From positions 109,155 to 173,154 of the forward strand of contig NZ_JASJOO010000003.1 of assembly GCF_030070105.1 (NCBI RefSeq): a stretch of 64,000 nt of DNA, written 5' to 3'. Positions within the stretch are counted from its first letter, which is position 1; each line of letters opens with the position of its first letter. The position numbers and the translations under genes were made by a program. Shown one piece after another: positions 36,267 to 44,669 of the stretch. The notes under the pieces are model-generated. The model did not search any database and was not told the origin of the DNA. It worked only from the letters and a program-made list of their open reading frames with translations. This stretch comes from Bermanella sp. WJH001 (GTDB lineage Bacteria > Pseudomonadota > Gammaproteobacteria > Pseudomonadales > Oceanobacteraceae).

Positions 36267-37316
36267 TTACAAAATACTTTCTATGGGTTTGACACTACTG
36301 GCTAATTTATCTTTCGATAATCGAGTATGAAAATCTTCCACTAAGCCATTGGTTGCGCTTAACACGGCTTGCCAATACTGCTCACGATCTTGGTCATTTA
36401 ATTTGTTAAAGTCTTTACGGTCTGGAATTTTTCCATAGGGCAGTTTGCTAATAAAATCATGGCTTGGTGTGATCATCACCACGTTATCGTAATTCTTAGC
36501 TTTCGCTTTGCGCCACGGTATCGCTTTATCAAACCAACCGGGCACAATCTTAGGAAAAAAGTGCGGGTAAAACACCAAACCTTGATCCACTTGAAACGGG
36601 CCAGAAAAGTGATAATCCACCATTCCGCCATCCCAGTGCCAACGATCTTTACCACCATCAACTTTAGTGGGTTCTAACACCATAGGTATGGCACCGGAGG
36701 CTACTAGCGCCTGCTTTAAATTATTCACACCTAATTCGATCACCTCAGGTGGTTTCATATACGGTTCATGACTGGCTTGTTGGGAAATTAAGACACGAGG
36801 GTAAAGCGCTTCTACAACTTTTGTCGAAACCAGATTGCCCGTTGCCGCCGCCAGCAAACCTAACCCTTGGCTAAGGTTGTGCTTGCCATTCATTAATAAG
36901 CGATTTCTCACCGCAACGATATGCAACTTACGGGATGGATTATTCACAATATGCTCAGCACGTTCATCATTGAATAAGGCATCCAATACTTTATCCACAA
37001 ACACGGTAATTTCGGCTGGGCTAAGTGATTCGTAACGCTGATTTAAATAAATATCTTCAAACTGTTTAAAACTGGCTAACGGGTCTTGCTGTGCATAACA
37101 AGCCATGCGCCATGAGCCAATACTTGAACCAATTAAAGAAATGTTTTGAGTGGCGTAAGGTAAAACATGCTCAGCAAGGTATTGATCTAAGCGGGACAGC
37201 ATCAACCACTTAGGGCCTCCGCTTGCGCCCACCATTAATTTGATATCGCAGGGGTTTAAACCCTGATCTTGAATCTGCTTTAAAGCCTTTGCCCCAGCAA
37301 GAATTTCAATGGTCAT
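36267..37316 (-). CDS. Patatin-like phospholipase
   Basis: The 349-residue protein shows the patatin catalytic dyad pattern: nucleophile serine in GSSIGSW (about 63-69) and the aspartate in WDGGMVDY (about 229-230). The oxyanion-hole glycines lie in VGASGGPKW near 27-35. It lacks a signal peptide and is probably cytoplasmic or peripherally membrane-bound, where it would release fatty acids from lipids. It is convergent with the alpha-dioxygenase gene, whose substrate is free fatty acid; a shared lipid role is attractive but unproven. Confidence 0.85.
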   Translation of the reverse strand: MTIEILAGAKALKQIQDQGLNPCDIKLMVGASGGPKWLMLSRLDQYLAEHVLPYATQNISLIGSSIGSWRMACYAQQDPLASFKQFEDIYLNQRYESLSPAEITVFVDKVLDALFNDERAEHIVNNPSRKLHIVAVRNRLLMNGKHNLSQGLGLLAAATGNLVSTKVVEALYPRVLISQQASHEPYMKPPEVIELGVNNLKQALVASGAIPMVLEPTKVDGGKDRWHWDGGMVDYHFSGPFQVDQGLVFYPHFFPKIVPGWFDKAIPWRKAKAKNYDNVVMITPSHDFISKLPYGKIPDRKDFNKLNDQDREQYWQAVLSATNGLVEDFHTRLSKDKLASSVKPIESIL

Positions 37317-37506
37317 AAGCGACTCTATTTACTTTAAAGCCCCACATGTTGCCAAAATGTGAGAATTGCGCAACTTACTCATTCATATGCACTCGAAACA
37401 CAGTGTACTAGAAAGTAATGCAATCAAAATCAGTAAAGTATTTGCCATTTGGTCCGATAACTATAGTAGGACCAAAAACGACGGTTCATATGCAGGAGCA
37501 AAGATC

Positions 37507-37713
37507 ATGTATACAGGAAAAAGTTATTTATTCACTACCGCCATTGAGCAGCAGGCTTTCCATGAAGGGTTAAAGGCCGCCGCCAGTAGTCAAAATCCAT
37601 ATTTGAAGGCAAATAGCCCGCACGCTGCACGAGCTTGGGGAAAGGGTAATGAGTTAGGTTTTCGCTTGTCTGCTCGACTTGGGGTTCAGTACTTAAATGC
37701 CGCAAAAATATAA
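37507..37713 (+). CDS. rmf: Ribosome modulation factor-like protein
   Basis: The 68-residue basic protein has the RMF layout: A-x-x-G-x-x-A near the start (QQAFHEGLKAAAS), then NPY, then W-x-x-G (ARAWGKGNELGF). RMF dimerises 70S ribosomes into inactive 100S particles in stationary phase. The ATG at 37507 is chosen because GGAG lies 9 nt upstream and the longer frame (from 37366) has no family match. It stands alone between the patatin and chemoreceptor genes. It differs from E. coli RMF in the N-terminal stretch, so some caution is due. Confidence 0.65.
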   Translation: MYTGKSYLFTTAIEQQAFHEGLKAAASSQNPYLKANSPHAARAWGKGNELGFRLSARLGVQYLNAAKI

Positions 37714-37734
37714 ATGACCCCAAGTACAGTTGAC

Positions 37735-37757
37735 GTACCCAAGTAATACTTGGGTAC
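37735..37757. terminator. Hairpin after the rmf-like gene
   Basis: GTACCCAAGT (37735-37744) and ACTTGGGTAC (37748-37757) form a 10-bp perfect stem with an AAT loop, 22 nt after the rmf-like stop. No U tract follows on either strand, so it may be a weak terminator or an mRNA 3'-end stabiliser. Confidence 0.5.
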
Positions 37758-37763
37758 GAATCA

Positions 37764-39248
37764 TCACACTTTAAAGACTTTAATATTTTCTTTCATTTTA
37801 ACCGCCACATCACGCACAGATTCAGAAATACTCGTCACCCCTTGCAACCGCTCGGCATTGGCTTGGCTCATACTTTCCATATCATTGGCATTTTTAGCAA
37901 CGCCTGCCAAAACCGACTCTTGGTCAGCGGTGGCTTGTGCGATGGATTGATTCATCTCTAAAATAACCGCCACAGCTTGTGCCACACTTTTTAGCTCATT
38001 ATTGGTGGCATCATTATCAGCAATGCACTGGGACATGGTCGATTGGCTACTGGACATATTGTTTACGGTTTCTTTACTGGCTTGTTGTAAGTTTTCAATC
38101 ATGGTTTGAATTTCTTGTGTACTGTTTTGAGTACGAGATGCCAACGACCTCACCTCATCTGCAACTACCGCGAACCCTCGGCCTTGTTCACCAGCACGAG
38201 CCGCTTCGATGGCTGCATTTAATGCAAGCAGATTGGTTTGTTCGGCAATACCTCGAATTACATCGAGTACAGAACCTATGTTTTCACTGTCTTTTGCCAG
38301 TTCAGAAATGGCGGTCATAGATTGATTGATTTGACCACTGAGCATGCTCATATTGCGTTTTGAGTTGTCACTTTTTCGGTTGCAACTTTCAACTGCTTTT
38401 TGTGAGTCATTGGATGACTGCAATGCATTGCCAGCATTATCTGCAATCACCTGCATGGCTTGAGAAAGATCATTGACGGCTTCAGCAATGGCTTGTGATT
38501 GGGAGAGCTGCTGTTGAATTTGTGTCGTATTTTTTTGCACAAGATCCGTTAGCACATAACTATCTTTATCTAGAACTTGGCCAAACTCACCAATGTTTTT
38601 CATCACTCCTTGGGTTTTTTCAACAAAATTATTAAAGGCATTATTGATTTCACCGCTGGTTTTACAGCGATGATTAAGATCCAATTCATTATTATCACTT
38701 ATTTCTGAAACCGTATCTTGCAAGTCAAAAGATGACACCTCTTGTTTATGTAAATTAATAGACATAATCACAAGCACAATGGTTTCAACCACTAAATAAC
38801 CGGCATGTAAAAACAAAACCCCCCAACCTTTTTCAATGGTATCTAATACATATATTGGACTGCCTTGAGTTTGAAAGTAATACAAGCCCACATGATGAAC
38901 GGCGACAAAACCGGCCGCTGCAACAATGGGTTTCCAATCGTGGTAATAAAGCAGCAAGGCTAAAAATGCAAAAAATCCAAAATGCATTTCAATCATGCCG
39001 TGAGCCTGATTTACATGCATAGCGGTTAACACCATTAATGCTAACCCCATAAAAATACGGGTCATCACCCGCCCATAAAAATACTTAGTCAGAATGGTTG
39101 CAATTATAGATGTACCGATACCAATAATAATCGCCTGGCCCCATGTACCATGCATGTTTGCAAGCGCCAAACTATACGCCGATGCCAAGTACACTACGTA
39201 CATCATGGCTGTGTCAGCCTTTTGATAATGTTCATGACTTAACTGCAT
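37764..39248 (-). CDS. Methyl-accepting chemotaxis protein with multi-pass membrane sensor
   Basis: The 494-residue protein has about six N-terminal membrane segments (residues about 15-185) rich in His and aromatic residues, with only short loops, then a cytoplasmic coiled coil and the conserved signalling tip [20 protein letters not shown]. There is no periplasmic ligand pocket, so it may sense a membrane-dissolved or redox signal. There is no HAMP-like separate domain visible. I use the ATG at 39248 (AGAGGTG just upstream) rather than 39278. It follows the DUF6436 gene by 2 nt, so the two are in one transcript with the cyclase gene. Confidence 0.85.
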   Translation of the reverse strand: MQLSHEHYQKADTAMMYVVYLASAYSLALANMHGTWGQAIIIGIGTSIIATILTKYFYGRVMTRIFMGLALMVLTAMHVNQAHGMIEMHFGFFAFLALLLYYHDWKPIVAAAGFVAVHHVGLYYFQTQGSPIYVLDTIEKGWGVLFLHAGYLVVETIVLVIMSINLHKQEVSSFDLQDTVSEISDNNELDLNHRCKTSGEINNAFNNFVEKTQGVMKNIGEFGQVLDKDSYVLTDLVQKNTTQIQQQLSQSQAIAEAVNDLSQAMQVIADNAGNALQSSNDSQKAVESCNRKSDNSKRNMSMLSGQINQSMTAISELAKDSENIGSVLDVIRGIAEQTNLLALNAAIEAARAGEQGRGFAVVADEVRSLASRTQNSTQEIQTMIENLQQASKETVNNMSSSQSTMSQCIADNDATNNELKSVAQAVAVILEMNQSIAQATADQESVLAGVAKNANDMESMSQANAERLQGVTSISESVRDVAVKMKENIKVFKV

Positions 39249-39250
39249 TC

Positions 39251-39769
39251 TTACACCTCTTTCCATTGGCAAAAACAACCAAACCCCTGATTATTTACCC
39301 ACTGTGGATTCTCATTCTGAGATAATTTGTCTAATACAATTTTAATAAAATCAAAGCCTTGTCCGCAGGTCATACCACTACTATAAGGCCCAAAATAAGC
39401 CAGTACGCCATGGTGATCCCAGATAGCAACAGCCGGTGACGCGGGTATGCTAATTTGAGCCAGACGCTGATCAAGCTGACTCAAGGTCACCTGCCTAACG
39501 CCTTGCAAATCGGTTTTCATCCCACTTAGATGAGCCAAGCGGTATCGCTCACATGGGCATTCATCGTCTTTAAAGTGGACAACTAATGGCTGATTACCCG
39601 TATCTTGTTTCAGTATAGGATAAAGCTCGAGAATCGCCTGTGTATCAAATTGAATCAATTGCTTGTCGTAAGCCCCCCAATATCGATATTCGAACCACCA
39701 AAAAATAGCGGCACAACCGATTAACCAGGTGATCACAATTGTTATGGGGATAAGATTCTGGCGGCTCAT
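39251..39769 (-). CDS. DUF6436-family thioredoxin-like membrane-anchored protein
   Basis: The 172-residue protein has one N-terminal membrane anchor (about 8-27) and a periplasmic domain with a CPC motif in [13 protein letters not shown] (about 70-73) and further cysteines in GMTCGQG and GFGCFCQW. The pattern fits the DUF6436 group of thioredoxin-like proteins. The CxC motif and the [17 protein letters not shown] strand suggest a redox or metal-binding role. It is 5 nt downstream of the cyclase gene and 2 nt upstream of the chemoreceptor gene. Confidence 0.65.
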   Translation of the reverse strand: MSRQNLIPITIVITWLIGCAAIFWWFEYRYWGAYDKQLIQFDTQAILELYPILKQDTGNQPLVVHFKDDECPCERYRLAHLSGMKTDLQGVRQVTLSQLDQRLAQISIPASPAVAIWDHHGVLAYFGPYSSGMTCGQGFDFIKIVLDKLSQNENPQWVNNQGFGCFCQWKEV

Positions 39770-39774
39770 TTTGG

Positions 39775-41991
39775 CTATTTGCTAGTGTGTCTAAATGTCC
39801 CATCCCATTGAGCTGGTAGGGTTTGATGTTTTAAATCGTTGATACGTTCTATGTAAACCTCATAAAGCTTCAAGGGATTATTTTCATGCAGCAAGGTAAA
39901 GGCATCTTTGGCATTGGCCCAATCTTGTTTTAAATATAATTGATAGGCTTGCTCATACTGACTGATCTCATCCAATACAGATTGCTCAACCTCACCATCA
40001 AGGCCCAGTGGTTCGTATACTCGAATGGCTTCTTCTTTGCCTTTAACTTGGATGCGATCCACGAACCGGCATACAAACCCTTCAATGTGATCAAAGGTGT
40101 CTTCACCAATTAAAATTTTTGCCCCATAAAATTTTGTTATGCTTTCTAAGCGAGAACCTAGGTTAACCGCATCGCCCAGTACCGTATAAGAGCGACGATA
40201 ACTGGAGCCCATGTCCCCCACATTCATTAAGCCGGTGTTCACCCCCACACCAATATTTACTTCTGGCAGCCCCTCTTGTTTAAATGCCACTTTTAATTCT
40301 TCTGTAATTCGTTGCATATTCAAGGCCGCTAAAACAGCGTTGCCTCTGTGATTCTTGTCATCAATAGGTGCTCCCCAAAACGCCATAACCATGTCACCCA
40401 CGTATTTATCAATGGTGCCGTTACGATCAAATATTTCTTTGGTGATAGGCGTGAAGTAGCTATTGAGCATGTGCTTTAATTCTTGTGCACTGAGGGTTTC
40501 ACTGATGTTGGTAAAACTTCTGATATCACTGAACAAAACCGTCAGCTCTTTACTTTCCCCTGAAAAACTATACGAGTCTGGATCGGCCATCATTTTATCG
40601 ATATGAGCGGGTGGCACATATTGATCGAACATCCCTTTTAACATTTTTTTACTGGCGTTTTCTTTTAAGAATCCATCAGTGATGAAGGTTGCCGTTAAAA
40701 ATAACGTGAGAATAAGTGCCCCTGCCATAGGCAGGTCTAAGCCAAGTGTCCATAAATAACCGTTAAATAAAATAACCAGCATGATGATGAGGCTTCCGCC
40801 AACCAGCATCACCATCGGGCCCAGCATGGGTAAAACCACAATCATAAAAATCGCAATTAACACAAGCTGTAAGAAAGTGGCGCCTGCTTGCCATTCGGGT
40901 TTATAAGGGAAACCACCGCTCAATAAAGCATGAAGAATATTCGCATGCACTTCCACCCCAGGATACTGGGGCCCCATGGGTGTGCTTCTTAAATCAGCAA
41001 GACCAATAGCCGAGGTGCCAATAAACACGATGGCCCCTTCTAGTGCCTGAGGCTCCAGTTTATTGCGTAAAACATCCGTTGCAGAGAAATAAGGAAACGT
41101 AAACGCCGGCCCCTGATAAGGTACGGTGACAAATCCAGCAGGACTGGTAGGGGCAGGAAACTCACTGACCGCGACTTGTGTCATGGCCAGCACATCCCCC
41201 ACTTCAACCACCTGAGGCTCCAAAGAATCGATGAATAAATAGCGCATGGCCGCACTTAATGCCAAGGATGGGTAAAGCTGGTCCCCATGGCGAATTAATA
41301 ATGGGGCTCGTCGAACAGTACCGTCAAAGTCTGGAAACATGGTCACGAAGCCACCGCCACCGGCCTGACTTTGAAGGCCAGTAATATTTGCGGTATAACC
41401 TGGTCGCTGCGTAATAACGAGTTTTTCTTGCCAAGCGCTTGGCACATCAAATACGGCAGGGGGTAACTGGCCATTTTGATATTCTTGCTGATCTTGAAAG
41501 AAGAAACCAAGTACAACATCGTGCTGTGCGATGGCGTTAGCCATCACCTCATCGGCATCGGCCATGCTCGATATGGATTGCCACTGTTGGGGTGGCAGCT
41601 GATTAAATACTTCCGCAGGCACTGCGTGGCTAATGCGCTCAACTGGATTCACTTCTTTTTCACTGAATACTACGTCGAATGCGATCACTAATGCGCCAGC
41701 TTCACCTAACTTTTGGATAAGGGTTGCGACTTTTTGGCGGCTCCACGGGAAGCGCCCTTCATTAATAATAGAGTTTTCATCAATATCAATGATGGCAATT
41801 TTATGATCACTTTGTTCTTGTTTGGTAATGGGTAGGAATAAATTGAAACGCACGTCATACAGTAAATACTCTATGCGTGTGAAAAATGTGGCACTGCTCC
41901 CTTGATTAAGGGCCGCCCAAATGATCAAAGCCGACACGATTGCGGCAAAGAAGCGAGTACTGTGCTTGAAAAGTTTTTTTGATAGCGCCAT
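39775..41991 (-). CDS. CHASE2-domain adenylate/guanylate cyclase
   Basis: The protein of about 738 residues has an N-terminal membrane segment, a periplasmic CHASE2 sensor (about 35-330), three closely spaced membrane segments (about 345-440) and a class III nucleotidyl cyclase domain (about 480-650). Metal-binding aspartates are in LFSDIRSF and the second in YVGDMVMAFWG. Substrate specificity is not certain; the family is mostly adenylate cyclase. The C-terminal tail resembles a short TPR. It heads a tight transcript with the DUF6436 and chemoreceptor genes. The ATG at 41991 is chosen; a TTG at 42000 is the only upstream option. Confidence 0.85.
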   Translation of the reverse strand: MALSKKLFKHSTRFFAAIVSALIIWAALNQGSSATFFTRIEYLLYDVRFNLFLPITKQEQSDHKIAIIDIDENSIINEGRFPWSRQKVATLIQKLGEAGALVIAFDVVFSEKEVNPVERISHAVPAEVFNQLPPQQWQSISSMADADEVMANAIAQHDVVLGFFFQDQQEYQNGQLPPAVFDVPSAWQEKLVITQRPGYTANITGLQSQAGGGGFVTMFPDFDGTVRRAPLLIRHGDQLYPSLALSAAMRYLFIDSLEPQVVEVGDVLAMTQVAVSEFPAPTSPAGFVTVPYQGPAFTFPYFSATDVLRNKLEPQALEGAIVFIGTSAIGLADLRSTPMGPQYPGVEVHANILHALLSGGFPYKPEWQAGATFLQLVLIAIFMIVVLPMLGPMVMLVGGSLIIMLVILFNGYLWTLGLDLPMAGALILTLFLTATFITDGFLKENASKKMLKGMFDQYVPPAHIDKMMADPDSYSFSGESKELTVLFSDIRSFTNISETLSAQELKHMLNSYFTPITKEIFDRNGTIDKYVGDMVMAFWGAPIDDKNHRGNAVLAALNMQRITEELKVAFKQEGLPEVNIGVGVNTGLMNVGDMGSSYRRSYTVLGDAVNLGSRLESITKFYGAKILIGEDTFDHIEGFVCRFVDRIQVKGKEEAIRVYEPLGLDGEVEQSVLDEISQYEQAYQLYLKQDWANAKDAFTLLHENNPLKLYEVYIERINDLKHQTLPAQWDGTFRHTSK

Positions 41992-42028
41992 AACTATCAA
42001 GCATAGCTGTTTTCGTTAAAAGTGTGAG

Positions 42029-42367
42029 TTAGGCCACCACTTGTCCACGGTAGATGCGTTTAGGTTTATTATCCACAAGAGCAGCGGACATGCTGGCATC
42101 TTCAATGGGCTGTCCTCGATACATACGTTTAGTCGTTGGTACCTCTGATTTCTCTTCACTGCGACCCATTAGCTCAACGCCCATCATGTCTTCTAAATCG
42201 GCAAACAGCAGTTGGGTTCTCTGATCGTGGCTTTTGCTCACATAATTCAAAATGCTTTGCACAATATCCGGTTGACTCAGTTTTAACTCAACCCCAAATT
42301 CACTGCGTAAGCGCTTACGCAACTGCTGCATTATGTCGATCATATCTTTGGATAAGTTAGGTATCAT
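42029..42367 (-). CDS. Conserved hypothetical protein with twin YRGQ motifs
   Basis: The 112-residue protein has a helical N-terminal half (MIPNLSKDMIDIMQQLRKRL) and a low-complexity C-terminus with two copies of K-R-x-Y-R-G-Q-x-[IV] (KRMYRGQPI and KRIYRGQVV, 17 residues apart). The start at 42367 has AGAGAT just before it; the upstream in-frame start at 42415 has none. I recognise no family. It lies 37 nt ahead of the cyclase gene on the same strand and could be co-transcribed with it. Confidence 0.6.
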   Translation of the reverse strand: MIPNLSKDMIDIMQQLRKRLRSEFGVELKLSQPDIVQSILNYVSKSHDQRTQLLFADLEDMMGVELMGRSEEKSEVPTTKRMYRGQPIEDASMSAALVDNKPKRIYRGQVVA

Positions 42368-42415
42368 GAGATCTCTTTTATTCGAGTAATTATATAGACT
42401 ATCCATCCTGAGCAA

Positions 42416-42847
42416 GCCTTATACCAAGAGGCTGCAACCCGTTTAAAAAAATCCTACGCCACGTCTTTCAACGGCTTTCGCCCAGCACACTTACCCACAA
42501 CCAATAATCCAAACCAGTTAAGCACCAATTTGATTCCACAAGCCAAATTTTCGCACCAATTTAATTCAACAGAATTCTCATCCAACGCTTAGTTTTGTTT
42601 AATTAAACACCTAAAACCAAAAAAGCAGGTGAATTTGACCGCTATTTGGGCATCAAAGGGACAGATGGAAGCATTATTGGTAAAGAGGAAAGTTGGCAAG
42701 GAACCTGCAATATGGATAACAGCAAGCTCATTTAGCTTGTGAAGCGTAGATTCATGTCGAAAGACTCAGTTTTATCGGGGCCAATTAATCTTGCACGGGT
42801 TAGTTTGATTTAGCTGATTGAATCTACGCTTTTTTTTCGCCTAAACG
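42416..42847. other. 432-nt gene-free region with a structured tail and a coding-like remnant
   Basis: No complete gene is visible. The left half is A/T-rich. An open frame on the plus strand from 42607 to 42735 (42 codons) has a protein-like composition (GTDGSIIGKEESWQG) but no start codon, so it may be a gene remnant. It is followed by a small hairpin and by a 12-bp inverted repeat with a U tract (42743-42837). Confidence 0.5.
42723..42837 (+). ncRNA. Candidate structured RNA ending in a terminator-like helix
   Basis: A 6-bp hairpin (CAAGCT 42723-42728/AGCTTG 42734-42739) is followed by a perfect 12-bp inverted repeat (AGCGTAGATTCA 42743-42754/TGAATCTACGCT 42819-42830) that encloses 64 nt and ends in eight Ts (42830-42837). 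The enclosed part can form an 8-bp AATTAATC/GGTTAGTT helix with wobble pairs. A 19-codon frame from 42754 also lies inside. It could be a small RNA with its terminator, or a remnant of a mobile element end. Confidence 0.35.
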
Positions 42848-43504
42848 TTACTCCTGCTTAACGCCATTGGCTTTGGTCAAAAGTGTATGCGTCTGATCAA
42901 AGTGCTTAATACGGTTTATTGCAAAAGCAATTTCAGGTTTCATTAATTTTTGCTTATTCAAATATGTGATCAGCTCTTTTATAAATAATTCATCAGTCCA
43001 TTCATCACGAGCCCGTGAACGTACAAAATCACTGTAAATACGATGACCCAAACCTTGAATTAATTGTTTGTTTAGCTGCTCCATTAAATACACATGAATC
43101 GACTGATTAATTGAAGTCTCTACTTTTTCTATTTGAACATCATCAAAATTCGCGGCATTTAATTGCGCCAGCAATAAATTGCGCCATTGCTCTTTTTTCA
43201 AAATAGACGCTTCATTTTCTTGGGTGCTATTTTGACTCAATAATTGCAACGTCATATCCAGTTGCACATGAGTCAACTGGCTTATCACTGCGATCTGCTT
43301 ATCGATTTGATTTTGATGGGCTTGGTCTTGATCACGATGAAGGTAATATATTTTATCTAAGCTTAATAATGCGTAATCAAATACCGTCAACAGCGTAATC
43401 ATGGCTGCAAACACAAGAGGGGGAATTTTATTTATGTGCAGTAACACTGTCAGCAACGCTAATATTCCTATGCTGAACAGTAATACAAAAATGGTTATAG
43501 CCAT
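42848..43504 (-). CDS. Conserved hypothetical protein with two N-terminal membrane segments
   Basis: The 218-residue protein has two membrane helices (about 3-24 and 30-50) and a long helical cytoplasmic part rich in Gln, Leu and Asn. I recognise no domain. The ribosome site AAAGGTG is good. It lies in a minus-strand run with the CBS and DUF4404 genes. It might be a small membrane scaffold or sensor, but nothing in the sequence says so. Confidence 0.6.
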   Translation of the reverse strand: MAITIFVLLFSIGILALLTVLLHINKIPPLVFAAMITLLTVFDYALLSLDKIYYLHRDQDQAHQNQIDKQIAVISQLTHVQLDMTLQLLSQNSTQENEASILKKEQWRNLLLAQLNAANFDDVQIEKVETSINQSIHVYLMEQLNKQLIQGLGHRIYSDFVRSRARDEWTDELFIKELITYLNKQKLMKPEIAFAINRIKHFDQTHTLLTKANGVKQE

Positions 43505-43561
43505 GTGACACCTTTTACTTAATCATCCGTGGCGCCACACTATCAACGGCGCTGCTTTTGA

Positions 43562-43996
43562 TCAAGCGACGCTGTCACCCCCTCCGGGGAAAAACTCATC
43601 TTTAAGTGATTCACTAAACGCTCGACAAGCATCAGAGGCAGTAAATACACCGGCTAATTTATCGTGGCGAGTAACCAATACGCAGTCTGCATGGGCGTCA
43701 TGCATATAATCCAACACTTCAATTAAAGAGGTGTATAGATCAACGGTGTAAACATTATTTGGGCATAAATCGGCGACGATTAATTCATCAAAGTCCGTGT
43801 GAGAATGCCCAGGTAGGGCCATTTTTTCTATTTCACGTTTTGATAAAACACTCAGACTGCCGTCAGCGAGCTTGACCGGTAAATGCCCAACCTTGTGCTC
43901 TTTCATCATGGCTTTTGCTTGGGTCATGCTGGCGCTATCTGCTATTGAGAATGGAAACGCGCTCATAACGTCTTTTATTCTTGGCATGCGCTTCAT
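43562..43996 (-). CDS. CBS-domain-pair protein
   Basis: The 144-residue protein is made of two CBS domains (about 8-62 and 72-132), recognisable by VMSAFPFSI..A...M, VGHLPVKLADG and the second ADCVLVTRHDKLAGVFTASD. Stand-alone CBS pairs bind adenine nucleotides and regulate partner enzymes or channels. It has a strong GAGGG ribosome site. A regulatory partner is not obvious among its neighbours, which are hypothetical or small membrane proteins. Confidence 0.85.
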   Translation of the reverse strand: MKRMPRIKDVMSAFPFSIADSASMTQAKAMMKEHKVGHLPVKLADGSLSVLSKREIEKMALPGHSHTDFDELIVADLCPNNVYTVDLYTSLIEVLDYMHDAHADCVLVTRHDKLAGVFTASDACRAFSESLKDEFFPGGGDSVA

Positions 43997-44017
43997 GGTT
44001 TTCCCTCACATCTAAAA

Positions 44018-44272
44018 TTAAATGCCCATTCTTGCGAGCATATCCATAATGTCTCGTATAACGGCCGAGGTCTTTGGATGCTCACTATCAAATTCAACGG
44101 CTTGCTGCTCTAAGCGATCATTCAGGCTGACATCTGCAGGTTCGCCCGTTAAAACCGTCTTAATATCTTGATCCAGTTGTTGTAAAAGCGCTCGGCTTTC
44201 ATCATCTAATGTATCGATATTGCCAATGGCTTGCTTCAATTGTGTCAGTTTGCTTTTCAGCTCATCATGCAT
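44018..44272 (-). CDS. DUF4404-family small protein
   Basis: The 84-residue acidic helical protein matches the DUF4404 layout: MHDELKSKLTQLKQAI at the start, DDESRALLQQL, then FDSEHPKTSAVIRDIMDMLA and the closing MGI. Function is unknown; members are widespread in Pseudomonas-like bacteria. The ATG at 44272 is chosen for the GGGAG ribosome site; the upstream frame start at 44320 lacks support. It lies 21 nt before the CBS gene, so they are likely co-transcribed. Confidence 0.8.
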   Translation of the reverse strand: MHDELKSKLTQLKQAIGNIDTLDDESRALLQQLDQDIKTVLTGEPADVSLNDRLEQQAVEFDSEHPKTSAVIRDIMDMLARMGI

Positions 44273-44422
44273 AATGTGACTCCCAGTCATTAACGTATAC
44301 ACATACTGCCACTGTATCAATATAGATCAAGTTAACAAATGAGCACCATCAAGTTATGTAAAGGTAAATCAAGAAGTGGCCCGAACATGAGCGTTCGGAC
44401 ACAAATAGAAAGGAGAAGTGGG

Positions 44423-44623
44423 CTAAATACCCATAGTAAGCTTAAGTACACCTTTAATGATAAAACCCACCATACCAAGACCCAGAGCAAAAAATAAGAC
44501 TGCCATGCCAAACTTGCCCGCATTAGAGCGCTTACCAAGGTCATAAATAATAAACATCATAAAACCCATAAGAGCCGCTAAGCCCAGTAGCAAGCCTATT
44601 TCTTCAAATTGCTCAAAGTTCAT
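44423..44623 (-). CDS. DUF2788-family small membrane protein
   Basis: The 66-residue protein has two membrane helices (about 8-28 and 38-60) around a basic turn with YDLGKRSNAGKFG, the signature of DUF2788 proteins. Function is unknown. The ATG at 44623 is preferred to 44635 because GGTGA lies at proper distance and the family starts with MNFEQFEEIG. It is downstream of the AbgT-type transporter gene and may be co-transcribed with it. Confidence 0.8.
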   Translation of the reverse strand: MNFEQFEEIGLLLGLAALMGFMMFIIYDLGKRSNAGKFGMAVLFFALGLGMVGFIIKGVLKLTMGI

Positions 44624-44669
44624 AATATCACCCATGATTTAAGTGGGCGCATTATAACCAATATCAAAT

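Noticed and set aside
42723-42837. Integron attC site at the 42.7-kb inverted repeat
   Set aside because: The core GTTRRRY/RYYYAAC boxes and integron cassette context are absent.
44332-44544. Minus-strand hydrophobic frame overlapping the DUF2788 gene
   Set aside because: It overlaps a recognised family in another frame and has no ribosome site.
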